DNA from: Butyriboletus loyo
Lineage: Eukaryota > Basidiomycota > Agaricomycetes > Boletales > Boletaceae
Reading direction: 5' to 3'
Length of the DNA stretch: 64,000 nt
Assembly (NCBI GenBank): GCA_038093515.1
Contig: JBBPSI010000037.1
Span: forward strand, 62,001 to 126,000
Position numbers and translations under genes: made by a program. Below the pieces are notes generated by a model, which made no database searches, was not told the DNA's origin, and saw only the letters and a list, made by a program, of their open reading frames with translations. The first letter of the stretch is position 1. Each line of letters starts with the position of its first letter. Below, one piece after another: positions 36,816 through 48,224 of the stretch.

Positions 36816-39800
36816 ATGCCTGCAGAACGAGCCGGTGTAAGGCCTCCCCTTTAATGATGAATACACACTTCCGACTGACGCACTGTGTCCAAGTACACGG
36901 TCACCATGTTCCTCGTCGATCTCTCACCTTCCATGGGAGCCTCCAGAGCAGTGGAGCTTCCCGACGATCAAAAGGGAGAGACGAGGAGCGTAGAGATGAC
37001 AAGGTTGGAATGGTCACTTCAGTTCGTCAAAATGAAGATTCAGGAGATGGTATGTTCCCCTTTTTCTTTGGAACCTCTTCGAACTCATGCAATGCCCGTG
37101 GCACTAGATATTCAACGGACGAAAGACGGATCAGTGCGGTGTTATTACTTTCGGCTCTGAGGGTGCGTGTTTCCATCATTTCTCCCTTACCTACACAAAC
37201 AAGCATGCAATGAACCACCATGTATGTTTACCGAAAAGAAATAACATTTTGATTTCTGAACAGAAACCAACAACGTTGTCAACGAGAAAAACGGAGGGTA
37301 CGAGCACGTTTCAGAATACATTCCGATTGGGCAACCAAATGCCGCTACACTCGCAAAGCTGGATGAGCTTCAGGCGTCAGAGACTGCAGGGGACCGTAAG
37401 CTCACTCTCACCATGTCCTCTTCCTCACACATTCATCAACTTGACGACACGACGTTCTGAAAATCAGCAATTGATGCCTTGATCGTTGGTATCGAGACCC
37501 AAGACGTTTATCTGGAGAAAAAGCGCACCTGGACGCGCAAAATAGTCTTGATTACCGATGGCGAGTCCCCGATGGAGATTGAAGAATGGGAAGCAATAGT
37601 GACGAAAATATCAAGTTTGAACGTATTATTGACTGTCGTGTGAGTGAAGAATTTATTCAACGCCAGTGCTTTGCTTGTCACTCCTTATGGACTGTTTTCC
37701 GTCATTCTTGCTCGACGCCTCCATGGTCTATTTGGCTTGTGGGCCAACCAAACGCTGACACGTCGGTATAGGGGTGTCGACTTTGATGACAAAGAACTCG
37801 AATATCAAGAGGAAGACAAATCCCCCATAAAAGTAGGCAAAAACATCCAGTTATGCTTTATATTGACGATATTCCTGTAGCGCGTGAACGAAAACTTCTA
37901 TTCCCGACTCATATCAACCTTACCGGAAGGCTTTGGGCTTCTTGGCTCCCTCGAGCACGCGCTCCTCACACTCACCTATCCCCACATTAAGGAAACCAAG
38001 TCTGCGCTCCTTTCGACAACACTGCGTCTAGGAGACGTCGAGGTACGTGAAAGCGAGGCCATCGAGCTCAACGTGCGCGTCGCGAAGTGCACCAGCTTGG
38101 CTAGAGCGGCATCTTGGAAGAAGTTTTTCAAGAAAGACAGTGATGAGGAGGATATTCAGGATGCTGAAGATGAGGGGAAGGCCATTTATAAAGAGGTCAA
38201 GAGACGCACCGAATATTTGATCGACAGGTCCACTGAAGAGGAAGAAGGAAAAGAGAAAGAACCAACCACGCAGGATATCTCAATAGATGTCGACGAAGAG
38301 AAGAGCGTTGTGGAAGAGGAGACGCGCTTCGAAAAGGTCGAAAAGGAGCAGCTTATCAAAGGGTTTAAGTATGGCTCAACCTATGTCCCTTGTCCCGACG
38401 GACAGTTTGAGCGGCTGAACACCAAGAAGGGCATTGAAATATGTGGATTTTTCCAGAGGAAGAATGTGCGTCTCCTCCGCTTTCTTGTTTTCAGCTTCAA
38501 CTGATGCATTGGTTTGGTTTTCTAGTTGAATCGTTCGTATCCCATGGGTGAACTTTCATATGTCTATGCTTCCCCGACCTCTATTCCCGATCAGCTCGCG
38601 TTCTCGTCCATTGTTCAAGCCATGTACGAAAAAGGCGTCTTGGCAATCGCGAGAATGGTGAGTCGTGAAGGTGCGGACCCAAAGATGGGTATTCTTTCGC
38701 CCGTAGTGTGGCCAAATGTGGATGTACTACTATGGGTACAGGTATGTCCTCAATCCTTTGCAAAGTCGGAATGATAAAAAATGTCGTTAAATAGATGCCC
38801 TTCGCGGACGACGTCAGACACTATACCTTTCCCTCGCTTTTTACCCTTGTTTCAAGGTCGGGCGAAAAAATCACGAAACATCCTTATATTCCAACAGAGG
38901 AACAACTCGAAGCCATGGACGACTTCGTAGATGCCATGGACCTCATGGAAGCGGGTGACAAAGATGAAAATGGGTAAGTCCATAACATCCGACTTGAATT
39001 ATCCTTGCAGGGCTCAATAAGTCCCACAGATCTCGTCAACCTTGGTTCGACCCGCGCCTCTCGTGTAACCCGGCCATTCACCGCACGAAGCAAGCCCAGT
39101 TCCACTGTGCGGTGGTATCCGACCTCACAACCCACCCTCTTCCGCCACCCCATCCTGAGCTTACCAAATACTTGGATCCTCCAAAACGTGTACTCAAGAC
39201 TGCAAAACATGCACTGGAAGAGTGCAAGGCTGCCTTCAAGGTCAAGAAAGGTATATATTCCTCTGGTTTCACTCTCGCGTCAACGTCAAACAGTATATCA
39301 CTTCTTCAGTTCCCAAAAAAGTTCCAAAAGCACGCAAGGACACCCATGTGCCCGCGCAGGACCAAGACGAGGACATGATTCTTCTTGACCAAAAGGGTCC
39401 CGCTCGAAGACAGCCTGTTATCGCGTCCCCTCCCAAGTCGCAGTTCGCCAATGCTTCTTCGTCTCATGTTGGGAAAAAAAAGGTATCTATGGACGACTCT
39501 GAGACGGAGTCGGAATCGGACGGAGAACTCTCGTTGGAGTCGAAACTAAAACCAAGTGCACCTGGATTACCAACCCCGACAGTTTCCCCCGAGCCGGAAG
39601 CAAACCCACAGCGAGCACCGGGAAGGATCATTGGGAACGCATATCCGCTCAGGGATTTCCATCAGAACCTCAAGCAGGGTGACGTGGTGACGAAGGCGGT
39701 GGAAGATCTCGGGGTCGTGGTAAAAGAGATTGTTGGGCGGCCGTTTGCGAGTCGAAGGAAAGATGAGATGGTGGCATGTTTGAAGGAGTTGCGCGAGGCA

Positions 39801-40200
39801 TGTTTGAGGGTGAGTGCATGTCTTGGACTGTATGTGGCTAGGATTCACTGGGTTGATCCTGTGATGGGCAGGAGGACGAGATAGACGCATGGAACGAGTG
39901 AGTTGGATCTTTTACTATCAGCAATGGTCTTTTTCTGAGACTTGCCGGTCGCGCAGGATCTTGAGCGGACTGAAGGAAGACTGCACACGTGAGTACGGGA
40001 ACAAGAACTTTTGGACAGAGTTGCAAAAGCTGGGGCGTCAGATGAGTTTGATCAGCTCGACCGAAGCAAAGCGCGTCGGAGGCATATCAGCCGTTTCGGA
40101 ATCTGCTGCAGATGTGGTGAGCACTTTTTTAAATTCTTTTTTCACCAATTTCTGGGCGTTTTGCTGACAGTTGAGGGGTAGTTTATGCAGCAGTGAGTAG
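36816..40200 (+). CDS. KU80: Ku80, DNA end-binding subunit
   Basis: Ku80 pairs with Ku70 to ring broken DNA ends and start non-homologous end joining. Exon 1 is only seven codons (MPAERAG, 36816-36836); exon 2 resumes YTVTMFLVDLSPSMGASRAV, the vWA-like domain. Later pieces are GVITFGSEETNN, TWTRKIVLITDGESPMEIEE and VNENFYSRLISTLPEGFGLL. The Ku core beta-barrel follows: KGFKYGSTYVPCPDGQFERL, GIEICGFFQRKN, AFSSIVQAMYEKGVLAIARM and TFPSLFTLVSRSGEKITKHP. The C-terminal helical domain reads DFHQNLKQGDVVTKAVEDLG and ACLKELREACL. The last exon ends SLCSSE at 40200. An acidic stretch (DDSETESESDGE) precedes the C-terminal domain. No long DNA-PKcs-binding tail is present, as usual for fungi. Confidence 0.92.
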
Positions 40201-40586
40201 CAAGATATGTGTAATAGATAAAGTATGCTGGGTATGAGTACTCCACTCGGACTTGGTCATCCAGACGCTCCTTTTCGTAACAATTCAATTTCAATAACTT
40301 TAACCAAATCCCTTTATTTACAAGTCGAGTTTCCCATAGGCTGTAGCTGGAAGTTCCGTACTACTTTCCCTCGAATATTCTGATGAACATACGAGCATCC
40401 CGTACTGTTGTAAATGCGATTGGCATTCGCGTTGTTGGGCTGGACAGAGTCGGATGATGTCTCTACCGCCAGGACATCGCCACTGTCGTCATTGAAATGC
40501 CCCTGTGCGTTAAAAGTGACAGCCCGAGATAGAATCGCGGCTCCACCTCCAACATCTATCTCCAACGCCCGCCCGCACGACACACC
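40201..40586 (+). other. intergenic region between Ku80 and the PEBP gene
   Basis: No gene is seen; 3' UTR of Ku80 and promoter of the PEBP gene. A minus-strand open frame at 40314-40583 has no family character. Confidence 0.4.
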
Positions 40587-41344
40587 ATGCCACTTCTCGA
40601 CCCACTTAGCGCAGTTACGACCGTCGTCAAAGAGGCGGGCATCATCCCCGACGTGATCCCCGACAAGACCCCTTTCAAAGCCGAAGCGCTGGTCGTCGTG
40701 AAATGGCCCACTGGAAAGGAGGCTGTATTGGGAAACACGCTGACGACCATCGATACGGCCGACGAGCCCTTAGTGTCGTTTACCCCTATGCAGTCGTTTG
40801 CAGCGGCGACCGACGTGGGGTATACGCTCGTCATGACTGATCCGGACGCACCGTCGAGGAGCGATCCCAAGATGGGACAGTGGCGACATTGGCTTGTGAG
40901 TCAGATGAGTATGGAAATGTATAGAGGGAACGTGTGCTGACGAGGACATGCTACTATGATCATAGGTGACGGGTCTCAAGGCGCCTGCTTTGAGTGCGCT
41001 TGATGCGGGAGACTTGAGTGCGCGTGTGACGAGGCCAGCGACGACGCCTTATTACCCGCCCGCCCCACCTCGAAGCACAGGACCTCACCGCTACGGTAAA
41101 TATACATGCAGACATGTCGAACGAATGACCCTCGTGGCACTGACTTTTTGTTCTTTCTCACCCTCACGGGCTAGTGTTTTTGCTCTACCAAGAACCGAGC
41201 GCGGACTTTTCGATCCCGACACACGCGCATGAATACAAGAGTGGGCCAAAGGATCGGGCCAAGTGGAACGCGGCTAGTTTTGCGGAACAGTATGGACTGC
41301 AGCTGGTGGGGGTGAATTATGTCGTTGTTAGGGGAGACGAGTAG
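40587..41344 (+). CDS. phosphatidylethanolamine-binding protein (PEBP/Tfs1 type)
   Basis: A PEBP-family protein; fungal members such as yeast Tfs1 inhibit carboxypeptidase Y and modulate Ras signalling, and bind anionic lipid head groups. The start ATG 40587 gives [20 protein letters not shown]. The family ligand-site motifs are intact: [18 protein letters not shown] and QWRHWL, then after an intron (about 40896-40966) [15 protein letters not shown], and after another (about 41097-41174) [17 protein letters not shown]. The C-terminus [20 protein letters not shown] ends VVVRGDE at 41344, about 200 residues, as expected. Fragments of a second, broken copy lie at about 48225-48530. Confidence 0.9.
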
Positions 41345-41984
41345 GCGTGAAAATGGCATGTACGTGAACGTTTTGTTCTTTGGCTAGTCGTCATTTTTTG
41401 TGTACTGCCATGCGTTCTGTCGATGGAAGAGAATCGAGTGAGCATTTGGAACTGTCCGTAGGAGGATCGATGGATGCATGTGAAGGCTCGTCGACGTAGA
41501 TATAACCTCTGCTTTTCGGCCTCAGTGCTGTGATTATTTAAATTATTGGTCGTGTAAATTTGACAAGAAGCCCGCAGATGGTTTCGAGGCTTGGGTGTGT
41601 CTTACCGAGTCGTCTGAGGCGGGGCGTGCTCCTGCGCATACCGATGCCGAGCCAGCGGATGCTGATAGCGAGCGAGCGGCGCGGTCGAGGAAGTAGTGCA
41701 GTACTCGCAACATATTAGTGGGCTCTCTGTCGATTGCTTCAATAGATCGAGCACCCGACAGGATGTCAAATTTAGGAAGGTTGAACCGTCAGGAGAATCC
41801 ACACAGCAACCTGGCCAAGCACAGTGACATGTAAAAGTTCAACAAGTCCAAAAAACAAAAAGCCCTCGATTGTCGTATCAATGTGTAAGTGGCAACGAGA
41901 CGGCGATAGCGCTGCATGGATACCAAAGGTATTGGCAAGATATGGATACTTCCTACTTACAGCCATCCAGGCACAAACCGCGGC
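41345..41984. other. intergenic region between PEBP and the TIR element
   Basis: No gene is supported. AT-rich 3' flank at about 41530-41565; the remainder has only short open frames on both strands. Confidence 0.35.
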
Positions 41985-42225
41985 ATGAAGGGCAGGAGCG
42001 GACAATATTTTTAGCGCTAGAAATTGTTAACTTGGCGCTAAGAGCTGTTGGTATGCGTTACGGATGTAAAACGGTGTTAGAAATGTGAAGCTTGTGTTGG
42101 AAATTCAAAAATCGCATCAGGAATTTGAAACTTGTGTTAGGAATGTTAATGTTAGCGAAGGGATCCGAAGCTCACATTAAGAGTATGAGGGTGGTGTTAG
42201 GATCGGAAGGTAACGCTACCATACA
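41985..42225 (+). repeat. left terminal inverted repeat and subterminal repeats
   Basis: The inverted-repeat core (about 41985-42040) carries AGCGGACAATATTTTTAGCG and TTGGCGCTAAGAG. From about 42070 to 42220 a GTGTTAGGAA-type motif occurs at least six times with drift, for example GTGTTAGAAAT, GTGTTGGAAAT, GTGTTAGGAAT and GTGTTAGGATC. Confidence 0.6.
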
Positions 42226-42386
42226 AGGGCGTTGTCTCCCTCGTGTCAAAACAGAGTGCGTGGATAGTAGGATCACGGATTTCAGACAGGAATGAGGGAA
42301 CTAGAGGGTCAGAAATATAATTTGTATCGATCTCAAGTTTCCAGAAACGTCATTAATTGTTGGTGGGTTGGTAGCGCGGGAAAGTC

Positions 42387-43185
42387 GTGTCAACTTTTTC
42401 ATCGAGTCCTTCCCCGACGACATCCTCCTATCTTAGCCGCACCACGACTTTGGAGAACGCCTGGAATATCCTCGACTGCGTCAACACCCAGCTGATCTAC
42501 AACCAGACCTACGCGCACCGTCTTCCTCCCAGTCTCATCGAACAAGTTTGTGGCTTTGCTAACTTCCAATGGGAATGCTGTCTTTTCCCCCAAGGAGACC
42601 GGTGGTATTGGTAACTGTATGTCGGTCACAGCTGGATGTTATCTTGGAAGTTGGGATTGACCATTGCTAGCATTTAGTTGCTGGTCGCACTATCCTCCAC
42701 CCGATCTTCCGCTCGCTTTCAATGGTGACCCTCAGCTCCTGTTGATCGAGACCTCCTACCACCCCTTCATTTCCCTCTTCCACATGCTCGAGATGGCCAA
42801 GATGAATCCTGAAATTGCTGGTATTCGTAAGTCCACATGTATACATACGATTCAAAACGAATACTGAGATGAAACGTTCATCCAGTCGACTTCGTTTCTG
42901 CCCCTGCCTCGAGCTCCGCCGCGGACTCATTCCTGATGACCGTGACTTCTTGATGTTCACGTTCAAGAACGGCACTAATGACAACTTCCAAACCTACCAT
43001 GCTTTCGGCCACAAGGCGGACATCCTTCTCACCGAGTTCATTTATCGTATTGAGGTGGGTTCATTCGTCACTACACATTGACATCACATCGCTCCACAGA
43101 ACTACACCATCATCTCCCAGAAGCAATGGGCTACTACCTGCAGTGTTAGCTACCACGACCCATACCCCAGCATCAGCTCCTAAAA
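42387..43185 (+). pseudogene. unrecognised gene inside the TIR element, probably broken
   Basis: Plus-strand exon-like pieces read TLENAWNILDCVNTQLIYNQ, LPPSLIEQVCGFANFQWECC, then after a putative intron SHYPPPDLPLAFNGDPQLLL and FISLFHMLEMAKMNPEIAGI, then LMFTFKNGTNDNFQTYHAFG and KADILLTEFIYRIE, and NYTIISQKQWATTCSVSYHD. I do not recognise the family. No ATG opens the first piece in frame, and at the donor near 42830 and acceptor near 42882 the phases do not match the next coding-looking frame. This suggests a decayed or incomplete gene carried inside the element. Confidence 0.4.
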
Positions 43186-43814
43186 TGCTTGTCGACCGTT
43201 TTCACTGCTTGCGCTACCATCCTCTTCGTCGGCCCTCGCCAAGTACATCAAGCGTTCGCTCCCGCTCTCCTCCGCCCGCTCACATCCCACATGTCTCTCT
43301 CATCCCCTCCCGTCCTGTATGACATCCCCTTTTTATACTGCCCCCGTGACCAACCATAATCCCGATTTCCCGCCACCCCTGCCTTGGTCTTCTCGCCCAC
43401 TTATAACCAGTCCTCCCAGCCCTGCTTTCCTCCCTCATGCTGTCATGTCATGCCTACACACATCAGTCCTCGACGATGGCCCTCCCCCGATGCTCACCTA
43501 CGACAGTGCTTCCTCCTCATCCAGCTCGTCCTCCTCTCTACTGTTGCCTCTGCCTCTGCCTCCACCCCTACTGCCCCCGTACCCCAATCTAGATTATAAA
43601 TTCCATGCGCGCTCACCCCCCGCTCGGTACGGGTGACCCCACTGCTAATCCTTAGTGTACATATATCACAGCCATGTATTTTGTGTGCAAATTCATATTT
43701 TTTGAAATCATTGCGAGTATTCTGGCTCGTGATCTGGTAGATGAACTGGTACCAGTACTGCCAGAAGGGCTGGCTCTAGGCTGAATAGTCCCAACCAGAT
43801 AGTTTGTACTTGGT

Positions 43815-44035
43815 AACGCATGTTACAAAATTCTAACACAAGTCACAATTAGATCTAATGCAAACTTTGTATTTCTAACACCATCAGAATCCTAACAACT
43901 AACCTCGTGATCCTAACGCTAGCTGTATAATCCTAACACCATCTCCAGAATCCTAACGCAAATGACAAAATTATAGCGCCAAGCCAGCAAATTATAGCGC
44001 TAAAAAATATTGTCCGCTCTTGCCCCTCATACCAC
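43815..44035 (-). repeat. right terminal inverted repeat and subterminal repeats
   Basis: Mirror of the left end. Read on the minus strand it begins TATGAGGGGCAAGAGCGGAC, continues with AGCGCTATAATT and GGCGCTATAATTTTG, and then GCGTTAGGATT, GTGTTAGGATT, GCGTTAGGATC, TTGTTAGGATT, GTGTTAGAAAT and GTGTTAGAATT motifs. This end keeps the repeated motif more uniformly than the left end. Confidence 0.6.
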
Positions 44036-44110
44036 TGACACCTTGATCTCCCTCGTTTCCTTTCTCAAGTTCACACAAGGACTCGCTCTATCAACTCGCT
44101 AGCTATTCTA

Positions 44111-45099
44111 ATGGCTACTCCTCGTCAGCCTATCAGTTTATCGATAGACTACGCTGCGTGAGTCCTTGCGTATGCACCTGACTGTCTGGAATGAACATGA
44201 AACAGTCAACTTAAAATACTCCGCAAGATCGAGCGTCTCGGAGGATCTGTCGGATATGCTGCGAACCCGGATGCATTCCGTGACTTTGTTCCGGTGAGTG
44301 AACCGAGGTTCTAATAGATACGTCCATTGATTGTTTGGGTGTATGATGGATGTTCAGGCCCTCGATCCATTCGATTCCGAGTATTTTCACGTCCTCTCTT
44401 CATTGTATCCTTCATGACCATGACCATTGTATCTATTATAGCCTCTGGATTAAATCCATCAACGAACTGGCAGAAAATGCAACGGAACCAGACACGCAAG
44501 CGTTGAAAGCCAAGTTACAGGCTGAGCTCGATTTGCATCACTTCGTACGTACTGCTGTCGTACATATATGTCCTGTGTCGACCCTATGTAATCATAGGAC
44601 CCAAAGCTAGCACAAAAACAACGGTAAGATATGTGTGACATGTTTGTGGTCTCCATCCAACGTAGCTTCGCATGCAAGTATCTCCAATACCATCAAGGGG
44701 ATAGAGTCCCTTGGCGGATCTGCTGGTTTCCAGAAGTTCACGGTGAACCCCCCTCGGGCTGTGTCATCTCATTATGATGACCAGGCAGCTACTCCTGATG
44801 ACTGGCCTTACTGCTATGCCAAGGGCTTTGTCCGGAGCACTCTGGTCATCACGGAACTTGACCTTTTCGCTAACCAGAACTCCGGCTCGGGCCGCGCGTG
44901 GGGACCTGCCCTTGGCGTCGGCAATTTGCAGGGCGCCCTGTTTTATTCAAGCTTCGATGCTGACAGCTTCGTATTCGAAAGTGCCTCTGCTGGTGCCACG
45001 GCTTCGATGAGAATGAACGGTGTCATCACTTCCTCCTTTGTGGGGGTGTTAATCGGGGTCAGTGAAGGCTTTACGTTTGAAGGCAGTTGGAGTTGGTGA
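44111..45099 (+). CDS. unrecognised protein with a glycine/phenylalanine-rich C-terminus
   Basis: Not recognised, but the gene is well formed: 44111..44157, 44206..44293, 44358..44404, 44442..44544, 44598..44623, 44679..45099, 243 residues with every phase closed. The N-terminal half is helical and includes QLKILRKIERLGGSVGYAAN and IKSINELAENATEPDTQALK. The second half (GSGRAWGPALGVGNLQGALF, SFVFESASAGATASMRMNG, SSFVGVLIGVSEGFTFEGSW) is glycine-, serine- and aromatic-rich with alternating small and bulky residues, as in a beta-barrel or beta-sandwich. LGGSVGYAANPDAFRDFV early on and LGGSAGFQKFTVNP later are similar and hint at an internal duplication. No signal peptide. It starts 75 bp beyond the right end of the TIR element. 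Confidence 0.6.
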
Positions 45100-45416
45100 A
45101 CGGGATGGCATGAAACAAGTACCTAGTTGAAGATCGTCAAGAAGAGCTTGCTCTCCTGCAGTGAGTCGTCATCTGTGAGGAGTATGCACAACAGAGATTC
45201 TGGGGCTGAGATACATCGTGACCATGCATAGATACCACGATCTTCACTGATTCAGGCAGTTTTACCTGAGGGAAGAGTATCGAACCTATGCTTGTCCGTG
45301 GCTTCGAGATTCAAAACAGTTGTCCAAAAGAATGTAAATAGCCCCTTTCTGTACGAGTCACATGATGCAGTATCTTTTCTTTGCCTTACTTTTACTCTTG
45401 CACCAAAAACGCTACA
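45100..45416 (+). other. intergenic region
   Basis: No gene is seen. It contains a 16-bp sequence (45204-45219, GGCTGAGATACATCGT) that recurs exactly at 48213-48228, beside the broken PEBP copy. Confidence 0.4.
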
Positions 45417-46475
45417 ATGGCACGCAAAGCACGAAAAATACAAGATTCATCAAGCGATGACGACGCCCCTGAAGTCGTTTCCCACTCGGCGTCCAAAGCA
45501 GACGCGAAACGCAGTCAGAAAGCCCTACACGACTTTGAGGCGGAGGAAAAGACACGCAGAAAGGCGCGTAATCAGGAGAGAGATCAAAAGTTGAAAGAAA
45601 GGGCGCGTGTGACCAGGGATGGAAAGCCGAAGGGGGTCAGATTCGTGGATCAGAAGTTAGGGGGAGAAGACGAAGGGGGCAGTCGCGAGGACGAAGGTGA
45701 GGACGATGACGATGTAGAAGTGAGGATGTTGAGAGCTATGAGGGATGCGGCAGACGAAGCGGAGAGTGACGAAGGAGAGGATGATGATGACTTAGGCGAT
45801 GGTTTGGCACCGGGTTTGGACTTGTCCTTTGCGCAAGACGACGACGACGACGACGACGACGAAATGTCATCGGGGGAAAGCGACCCAGTAGACTCGGAGG
45901 CTTTAACGGATGACGAGGAAATGGATGAAGACGAGGAAGACGAGGAGAGTTCACCACTCCGAGCGAATACCCACAAACCTAGCAGGAAAGCCAATTATCT
46001 TGCGGACGACGTATTCGCGGCTGCTTTTGCCTCCCAAAATTCCCAACCGCCCCCCAAGAAAAATGTAGAATCGACTCAGCAGAAAACGGCCAGGAAACGA
46101 CGACGAAAATCCCTTGCGCGTCCAAAGGACCTAGTGATTGGGTGGGTCATGCCTTCTCAGGCCAGTTCGTGAGGCACTCACTCCAGATTCAGTGGTCGTA
46201 CCATCCGCACGTTACCCCGACCATCGGATCCGCGATCACAAGCTACGGCACGAAGTGTCCCGTCTGCACGCGCTCGCAGATTCGTGGACCAAAGCCTGGC
46301 TATGAAAGGCAGGCAAGCACTTCTCAATGCCAAGAAAAAAGGTTGGGAAAGACGGCCAGGTAAATCAACCTTTCCATTCTATTCATGCCGCCTGCTGATA
46401 CAATACTCTCTAGTAAATGTCGGGGTGATGAGATACCAAGGGGCACCACACGGATTTACTCGGACCACGCGGTGA
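45417..46475 (+). CDS. acidic/basic protein, probably nuclear or nucleolar
   Basis: Three exons, 45417..46141, 46187..46359, 46414..46475, give 319 residues with closed phases. The protein starts MARKARKIQDSSSDDD, has a charged helical stretch (KRSQKALHDFEAEEKTRRKA), then very acidic tracts including a run of Asp from a GAC repeat (about 45839-45861). A basic stretch follows (TARKRRRKSLARPKDLVIG), then SGRTIRTLPRPSDPRSQ and the ordered C-terminal block ALLNAKKKGWERRPVNVGVM, ending GFTRTTR. This mix of acidic tracts and basic patches is usual in nucleolar and ribosome-assembly proteins; the exact family is not recognised. It converges on the membrane protein gene with 115 bp between stops. Confidence 0.7.
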
Positions 46476-46590
46476 AGAGAACGGCTACTACATCCTCTGT
46501 CCGTCGGTTGGCTCAGCTACGTCCCTCAATACCGAGAGGGATGCCTCGAATCCGCCCACGTAGATATAGTTTCACGGCAACGCCCCACTC

Positions 46591-47382
46591 TCAGGCCGAC
46601 TTCTGGTTCTTCAGGACTGCTCTACCGTAGTAATACCTTTGTCGTCCGATACCAGCAAACCAAGCCAGCCTGACGGATATGTCAAACTGTGGACACTTTC
46701 GAGAGACAGAATGCTCACCTCATGCCGAGAAGAAAGACAACAAAAGTGATGTTTCCGTGGGTCATCGAGTTCCACGACGCAAATGAATACCGAAAGCCTT
46801 CTGGGAGAGAAACCCACGAAGCTATGATACTGTATCCTCATCAAAAAAAAGTGTGATACGCGCCATACGCAATCGACTCACTGCGTGACCTGGCAATGTC
46901 GTGGTCAGCCCGAATAAAAGCCCCGCACGGAATGTGTGATACTCACATCCGCCAAGGCTAGCGCAGTCATGCTCGCGCCCAGGATACGTTCCTGAGCCTC
47001 AGGATTGTTAGGCAGCGTGTCCCGGATCGCTCGAAATACAAGTGAGGATATTAATCCCAGCAACAAGTAGCCTATAGACGTTGAACCGAATAATAAGTAC
47101 GTCTGCTTGGGTGGCAGATGACTGTCATACAATTGCCAAGCTGCCATATTGCCATCGTCGTTCTCGCGTCCAGTGTCCCGGATGGAGTGCCTGCTGGGAT
47201 GAGCTGGGCATGGAACCATTCTGGTCCGGGGAAGAACCATGCCAGAAAGGCAGGGGAGATCGTTGTCACTGTCGTGACACATTAGTTGCGGGCATGCTTG
47301 TAGACCGAGAACACTGACGGGGTTCAAAGTAGAGAAATAAGGCCTGATAGAAACCTGGCAATGCAGGGAAATCGTGAGGCAT
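46591..47382 (-). CDS. small fungal multi-span membrane protein (DUF7704-like)
   Basis: Resembles a family of short fungal membrane proteins of unknown function. The start 47382 gives MPHDFPALPGFYQALFLYFE and PVSVL, then after a short intron TTISPAFLAWFFPGPEWFHA and MAIWQLGN. The next part is TYLLFGSTSIGYLLLGLISS, LVFRAIRDTLPNNPEAQERI and LGASMTALALAD; then after introns NSMTHGNITFVVFLLGMR and LAWFAGIGRQRYYYG, stopping at 46591. About four membrane segments are present. Between QLGN and TYLLFG (about 47105-47140) the frame shifts by two, and no conventional intron explains it: removing 20 or 29 nt would be needed. The gene is either damaged there or the assembly carries an error. All other junctions are orthodox. 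Confidence 0.55.
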
Positions 47383-47676
47383 GTTTCAAGCTGGGAGGAT
47401 GCACTTATATGTCGGAAAACAAACGGGTGGTGCCGTTTGTCGCGTTTGTTAGATTCTCTCGGAGAATCCCGGGGTTCACTCACCGTAGTTACACAGTTGC
47501 TGAGAACGAATCCAAGACTACAGAGTAGTCTTGAAGCTTGAAGCTTGGTTCTTGAACTACGCTATCTCTGCTCAGACTGAAACATCGGTCCAACCTAGCG
47601 CAGGCAAACAGGTGGGTGTATGGATCATCCATGTAGGGAAGAACGCGTCAAATCTAGAAATGAAGATTTGAACACC

Positions 47677-47935
47677 GAACCTCGCATTGTGCAAAGCTCA
47701 CAAGCCCGTGCCCCGTACTGTTCCATCACGGAATGCAAGACAGTCGCCTTGATAATACTTCCAACTCGTTGGTGCTCGATCTTCCTGTCCAGCAAACCCA
47801 GCCCGCAGTCACTGGCGACACGAGGAAGCAGCAACAATCTTGACCTCCGCTTCGCGAGAACCAAGGCTCAAACGACAGATACGCCGAAACACCATTCAGG
47901 TGTTTCAAACGAGACAGTGATAGTTGGCATGGTTC
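47677..47935 (+). pseudogene. decayed copy of the CofD-like gene 5' end
   Basis: This stretch matches the first 220 bp of the CofD-like gene at 48571-48790, with the same order of landmarks: TGCTCGATCTTCCTGTCC against TGTTCGATCTTCCTGTCC, CTGGCGACACGAGGAAGCA against CTGGCGACTCAAGGAAGCA, then GCTCAAACGACAGATAC against GCCCAAACTACAGATAC. Small insertions and deletions break the frame. It stops resembling the gene just past the position of the glycine-rich loop, so it is a truncated relic. Confidence 0.65.
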
Positions 47936-48224
47936 AAACGCGGTGACAAATAAGTTACAGTCACAAATATGCCGAATTCGCGAGCATAACTATGGACTTG
48001 GAGTTTTCTTTTCTTTTGCCATGTAAGTCCAAGGCACTGAATTCCTTTGGGCTTGACGATTTCGAGGAAAGACTTCGTATTTGCAATATGGCGGTGAACG
48101 GGATAGCATCCAATAGATGTACAGAGGGAGGTTGGATGCATCGAATCTGTTGAGCCGCAGCTGCTCTCCAGAGTGTCACACTGGGGGGTACGGTGGAGAG
48201 TTAACCCTCGAAGGCTGAGATACA

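Larger units (their letters stand above)
41985..44035. mobile_element. putative non-autonomous DNA element with terminal inverted repeats
   Basis: A segment of about 2.05 kb is bounded by imperfect inverted repeats: the left end (from about 41985) and the reverse complement of the right end (to about 44035) share ATGARGGGCARGAGCGGACA and then AATATTTTTAGCGCTA. Inside each end, short GTGTTAGGAAT-like motifs recur every 18-25 bp in mirrored orientation. Such subterminal repeats are usual for transposase-binding regions of fungal DNA transposons. No transposase is visible, so it would depend on another copy. No target-site duplication is obvious. Superfamily is not assigned. Confidence 0.55.
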
